8,580 nt of DNA from Opitutaceae bacterium (GTDB taxonomy: Bacteria; Verrucomicrobiota; Verrucomicrobiia; Opitutales; Opitutaceae), in the NCBI GenBank assembly GCA_009919985.1, contig RGAX01000113.1, forward strand, positions 1 through 8,580. Reading direction: 5' to 3'. Positions 5,448 to 8,580 of the stretch are shown here, piece after piece. The notes beneath the pieces were generated by a model. That model did no database searches. It saw only the letters and a list, made by a program, of their open reading frames with translations, and had not been told where the DNA came from. Position 1 is the first letter of the stretch; each line of letters starts with the position of its first letter. The position numbers and the translations under genes are program-made.

Positions 5448-5945
5448 TTAAGCGCAATTAAGCCTTGGCTGGTAACGGACAAGTTTTTGGTCGCCGGGCA
5501 CGTAGAGCGGGTGGCGCGGGTGGCCGGCTTGTGTGGTGCCCAAGCACCAGAGTTCGCGTTCGCCGAACAGGCGCACGACCGCATCGGCGCGGGCTTGGTA
5601 ATCGCCACTCACACCCCAGGCGGCTACGATCCGATCACAGCGGTCGGCGGCGGCGAGCAGCGAGGTGTCGTTTTCTGGGCCAACGGGATCGGGCGCGGAT
5701 TTCATTTCTTTGGGGTACGGCGTGCGCAGCCCGAAAAGGTTGGCCATCCAGAAACCATCAAAACCATCGCGTTCGGAGAAACGGGCGATGCGACGCAGCG
5801 TGGGATCGAGTTGGGATTCGTCGGCGGTGCTCGGATTAAGCCCAATCCACATAATCAGACGCTCCCCGCCGAGGAGCGGATCTAGCCGGTGGATAAGACT
5901 GTAACGGTGGCGGCGGTCGGGCGAGAAATGGCAGGCGTTATCCAT
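5448..5945 (-). CDS. DUF1643 domain protein
   Basis: A 165-residue, full-length DUF1643 family protein. Diagnostic blocks are DRRHRYSLIHRLD (10-22), WIGLNPSTADESQLDPTLRR (33-52), MANLFGLRTPYP (67-78), APDPVGPENDTSLL (84-97), VAAWG (107-111), and CLGTTQAGHPRHPLYVP (134-150). The conserved N37, D42, D47, N92-D93, H142 and H145-P146 suggest an enzyme-like pocket, but no function is established for the family. It starts 23 bp after the SNF2-family gene on the same strand, so the two are probably cotranscribed. No signal peptide or membrane segment is visible. The ATG at 5945 gives the expected N-terminus. Downstream lies only the decayed Fic fragment. Confidence 0.88.
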   Translation of the reverse strand: MDNACHFSPDRRHRYSLIHRLDPLLGGERLIMWIGLNPSTADESQLDPTLRRIARFSERDGFDGFWMANLFGLRTPYPKEMKSAPDPVGPENDTSLLAAADRCDRIVAAWGVSGDYQARADAVVRLFGERELWCLGTTQAGHPRHPLYVPGDQKLVRYQPRLNCA

Positions 5946-5968
5946 CGCGGCCAGGGCGGTTGGGGGCT

Positions 5969-8580
5969 TTAGGCGAGGATTTGGCGGAGGCTGTCGAGGT
6001 CCAGGACACTAGCGAGGGATTCTTCCTGGACGACCGCGTTGGCCAGAGCGGCTTTGTCGCGTTGGAGCGCGAGGATTTTCTGTTCCACCGTGTCCGCGGC
6101 GACGAGGCGATAGGCGACCACAGGCTGGGTCTGGCCGATGCGATGCGTGCGGTCGATTGCTTGGGCTTCGACGGCCGGATTCCACCAAGGATCGCATAGG
6201 ATCACGTAGCTGGCCGCCGTGAGATTGAGGCCGGAGCCGGCGGCTTTGAGCGAGAGCAGAAAAACCGTTTTGGAGCGATCGCTTTGAAATTGATCCACAA
6301 GTTCGGCGCGGTTTTCGGTGGCGCCGGTGAGTTTGAGGTAGCCGATATCGGCGGCTTGGAGGCGGGGCTCGATGAGTTCGAGTAGCGACACAAATTGGCT
6401 GAAAACCAAAACCTGTTGGCCTTCGTCGCGGAGCTCTTCGAGGCGCTCCAGCAGCGCATCGAGTTTGGCACTCGGGATCTCGCTGTGGGCTCCGGAGACG
6501 AGCGCGGGGTGGCAGCAGATCTGGCGCAGGCGCAGGAGGCTCGCGAGCACGTTGAAGCGCACCGCGTCCAGGGCGCGCGCGGTCTCGATGCCCAGGAGTT
6601 GGGCGCGGGCGCGTTTGAGTTCGGCGTCGTAGAGGGAGCGTTGTTCACCGTCGAGATCGACCAGGATGATGTCCTCGGTGCGCGGCGGCAGCTCGGGGGC
6701 CACTTGAGCCTTGGTGCGGCGCAACATGAAGTGGCGCACACGGCGGCGCAGACGGGCGGCGGAGGTCGGGTCTTCGGCGGGGTATTGGCGGCGGAAACCA
6801 GCTTGGGAGCCGAGTAGTCCAGGTTGCGCGAAGGCAAAGAGACTCCACAGATCCAGAAGACGGTTTTCGATCGGGGTACCCGTTAGCGCGACGCGGTGGG
6901 CCGCGGGAATGGCGCGCGCAATGGCGGCGGTCTGGCTGGTCGGGTTTTTGATGAACTGAGCTTCATCGAGAATGACCGCATCCCAGTTGTGGCGGTGAAA
7001 CCACGCGGTATTGAGACGGAGCTGAGCGTAATTAACCACGAGCAGGGCGCCGCGATCAGCGGGGCCGGGCATTTTGGTGCCGTAGGAGATCAGTGGCGTG
7101 AAGATCTCGGCGGCCAGTTCGGGCGCAAAACGTTCGGTCTCGGTAAGCCAGCCGTGCATGACGCTCTTGGGGCAGATGACGACGGCACGGAACGGTTTTT
7201 TATCCACGCGGCCAGCTTGCGCGGCCGTGTGAGCGTGGGCTTGGTGCAGCAGCCAGGCGAGAGTTTGCACGGTTTTGCCCAGACCCATGTCGTCGGCCAA
7301 AATACCACCGAAGCCGCGCGCAGCCAAGTGAGCGAGAAATTGAAACCCTTCCTCTTGATAGGGGCGCAAAGTGGCGCGCAGGCCAGTGGGAAGAGCCGGG
7401 GTGGGCATCGCGGCGAGGGCGGCGGCACGTTCGCGCAGCGTGTCGGCGAGGAAGGCGTCTTTGGCCGCGAAGGTATCGATCTCGGCGACCAGTTGGAGGG
7501 CGTGCAGCCGGTGCTTCACGGGCTTGCCGGCGGTAAGCATGTCCTCGGCGCGCAGACCCAGGCGGTCGAGGGCCGCTTCGGTGCCGTTGTTGGCCGAGGG
7601 AGCGAGCTCCAAGCGCCGCCAACCGTGGTTGGGCAGGCGGACCCATTTGCCGCGCGCTTTGAGCAGCAGGGCCAGTTCGTCGGGTTTGAGGGTGGTGTCT
7701 TCGACGCGGAGTTCGACGGTGAGGTCAAACCAGTCGCGACCTTCGCCGCCGGCGAGCGCGGCGGAGAATTCCACGTGGCCCTGCAATGCTGGGCCAAGCA
7801 GACCAGACAACATCGGTGAGGCTTCGATCTCGAGGTCAGGCGGGAGCGTTTCACGCCAGGCCAGAAATTCCTCCGGGAATGTCTTAGTCATGGACCGGGC
7901 CCAGACGTTTACCCAGCGGTTCCAATTGAGACGGAATTCGGCAAAGTGACCGGCGATAGCATTGGCGCCGTTAAGATCGAATTCGAGCAGGGGCTCGTCG
8001 GCCGCGCGTGGCGCGGGGGCTTTGCCGGTCGTCCATTGCCAGCCGCGTTCGCCGTCCCACTGCTGTTCACAAGCGGGATTACTCGAACGAGCGAAAAGTT
8101 GGGCGTGAAAATACTCTGAAGCATCGGGCTCAGTGTCCGCGGTGCTCCAGCACTTGATGACTGGGCGAAGCGGTACGCGGCGAACCCGATTTTCTAAGGC
8201 CGCGGGCAATCGCAAGCCGGAGGCACGGAGGCGTGACATGAGCCCCGCGTCCGCGAGGACCGCGGCGGGGATGTGACGCGCGGGCAGCGGTGGTGGACCG
8301 CGCCAGATGCGGCCCGAAAATAAGTAGAGAGGTTCGGGTTTTTTAGTGATCAGCCGGGCTTCCTCGGCGTTGCGGCCGTCGGGCGTGAGTAGGCGCAGTT
8401 CGAGCCGATCGCGTTGCGCCGCCGAGATGATGGCTTCCGGAATGAGTGGCTCGGGCTCAATGATGAACGGTTGTTCATCCGTGCGCACAATCGCATCACG
8501 GGCAGCCGCGGTGGTGAGCAGAGCGGCGGCGCCGTCGGCGGAGAGGGTCAGGCGCGGCGTATATTGCCAGGCATAGCCGC
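5969..8580 (-). CDS. SNF2-family DEAD/DEAH-box ATPase (partial, N-terminus off the window)
   Basis: A large Swi2/Snf2-type ATPase, a double-stranded-DNA translocase that remodels protein-DNA complexes. All main helicase motifs are intact: DMGLGKT Walker A (GLGKT at 7271-7285), motif Ia ICPKSVMHGW, DEAQ Walker B (6956-6967), motif III TGTPIENR (about 6860-6883), motif IV LVFSQF, motif V LKAAGSGLNLTAA, and motif VI AIDRTHRIGQ (RIGQ at 6131-6142). The bacterial SNF2_N and Helicase_C domains fill the last 500 or so residues. The first 350 or so are less conserved, with FAEFRLNWNRWVNVW and LRPYQEEGFQFLAHLAARG leading into the motor. A GTG at 8488 could be read as a start, but the frame remains open with coding-like sequence (GYAWQYTPRLTLSADG) to base 8580, so the true start lies outside. 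It likely forms an operon with DUF1643. Confidence 0.95.
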   Translation of the reverse strand, partial: GYAWQYTPRLTLSADGAAALLTTAAARDAIVRTDEQPFIIEPEPLIPEAIISAAQRDRLELRLLTPDGRNAEEARLITKKPEPLYLFSGRIWRGPPPLPARHIPAAVLADAGLMSRLRASGLRLPAALENRVRRVPLRPVIKCWSTADTEPDASEYFHAQLFARSSNPACEQQWDGERGWQWTTGKAPAPRAADEPLLEFDLNGANAIAGHFAEFRLNWNRWVNVWARSMTKTFPEEFLAWRETLPPDLEIEASPMLSGLLGPALQGHVEFSAALAGGEGRDWFDLTVELRVEDTTLKPDELALLLKARGKWVRLPNHGWRRLELAPSANNGTEAALDRLGLRAEDMLTAGKPVKHRLHALQLVAEIDTFAAKDAFLADTLRERAAALAAMPTPALPTGLRATLRPYQEEGFQFLAHLAARGFGGILADDMGLGKTVQTLAWLLHQAHAHTAAQAGRVDKKPFRAVVICPKSVMHGWLTETERFAPELAAEIFTPLISYGTKMPGPADRGALLVVNYAQLRLNTAWFHRHNWDAVILDEAQFIKNPTSQTAAIARAIPAAHRVALTGTPIENRLLDLWSLFAFAQPGLLGSQAGFRRQYPAEDPTSAARLRRRVRHFMLRRTKAQVAPELPPRTEDIILVDLDGEQRSLYDAELKRARAQLLGIETARALDAVRFNVLASLLRLRQICCHPALVSGAHSEIPSAKLDALLERLEELRDEGQQVLVFSQFVSLLELIEPRLQAADIGYLKLTGATENRAELVDQFQSDRSKTVFLLSLKAAGSGLNLTAASYVILCDPWWNPAVEAQAIDRTHRIGQTQPVVAYRLVAADTVEQKILALQRDKAALANAVVQEESLASVLDLDSLRQILA

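Noticed and set aside
6896..7819. A 307-codon open frame on the plus strand opposite the SNF2 gene
   Set aside because: It mirrors a strongly conserved helicase on the other strand. The glycine- and glutamine-rich composition is what antisense of GC-rich coding DNA gives, and no family motif is visible.
8486..8488. GTG as the start of the SNF2-family gene
   Set aside because: The same frame stays open and coding-like to the window edge, with no ribosome-binding site before this GTG, so the true start is probably outside the window.
1..8580. CRISPR array, tRNA or rRNA genes, insertion sequence
   Set aside because: No regularly spaced repeats, no tRNA- or rRNA-like stretch and no transposase frame or terminal inverted repeats were seen on reading both strands.

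Overview
The window is a moderately GC-rich bacterial chromosomal segment with compact genes on both strands and few convincing Shine-Dalgarno sites. The gene content (type II PssA, DUF2007, a secreted alkaline-phosphatase-fold protein, DUF4202, YkgJ, DUF1643 and a large bacterial SNF2 ATPase) suggests a Gram-negative environmental bacterium. The Planctomycetes-Verrucomicrobia group is my best guess. That is inference from gene style, since no rRNA or strict marker gene is present.

Layout, left to right. Positions 1-1472 (minus strand) hold a DUF2007 protein, a RelE/ParE-fold protein and pssA, which runs off the left edge. The last two overlap by ATGA and are probably translationally coupled. 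Positions 1473-1592 are a divergent intergenic region. Positions 1593-2717 (plus) encode a secreted alkaline-phosphatase-superfamily hydrolase. It converges on a GNAT acetyltransferase (2732-3274, minus) across a short hairpin that may serve as a shared terminator. A DUF4202 protein (3357-3935, minus) is divergent from a YkgJ-type CxxCxxCC protein (3993-4328, plus), with 57 bp between them.

Positions 4329-5400 form an accessory island. An AT-rich promoter with a 9-bp direct repeat drives an AbrB-type antitoxin and a VapC PIN-domain toxin. Immediately beyond is a 250-bp wreck of a Fic-family gene that keeps only the N-terminal and C-terminal ends, in different reading frames. The right side (5448-8580, minus) is a likely two-gene transcript: a large SNF2-family ATPase, whose start lies outside the window, followed after 23 bp by a DUF1643 protein.

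The window shows mainly housekeeping genes (phospholipid head-group synthesis) and poorly characterised small proteins, interrupted by toxin-antitoxin material. I see no complete new multi-gene defence system. The points most worth a second look are the orphan RelE-fold gene coupled to pssA, the internally deleted Fic remnant beside an intact VapBC pair, the repeat-bearing and possibly leaderless vapB promoter, and the SNF2-DUF1643 pair.
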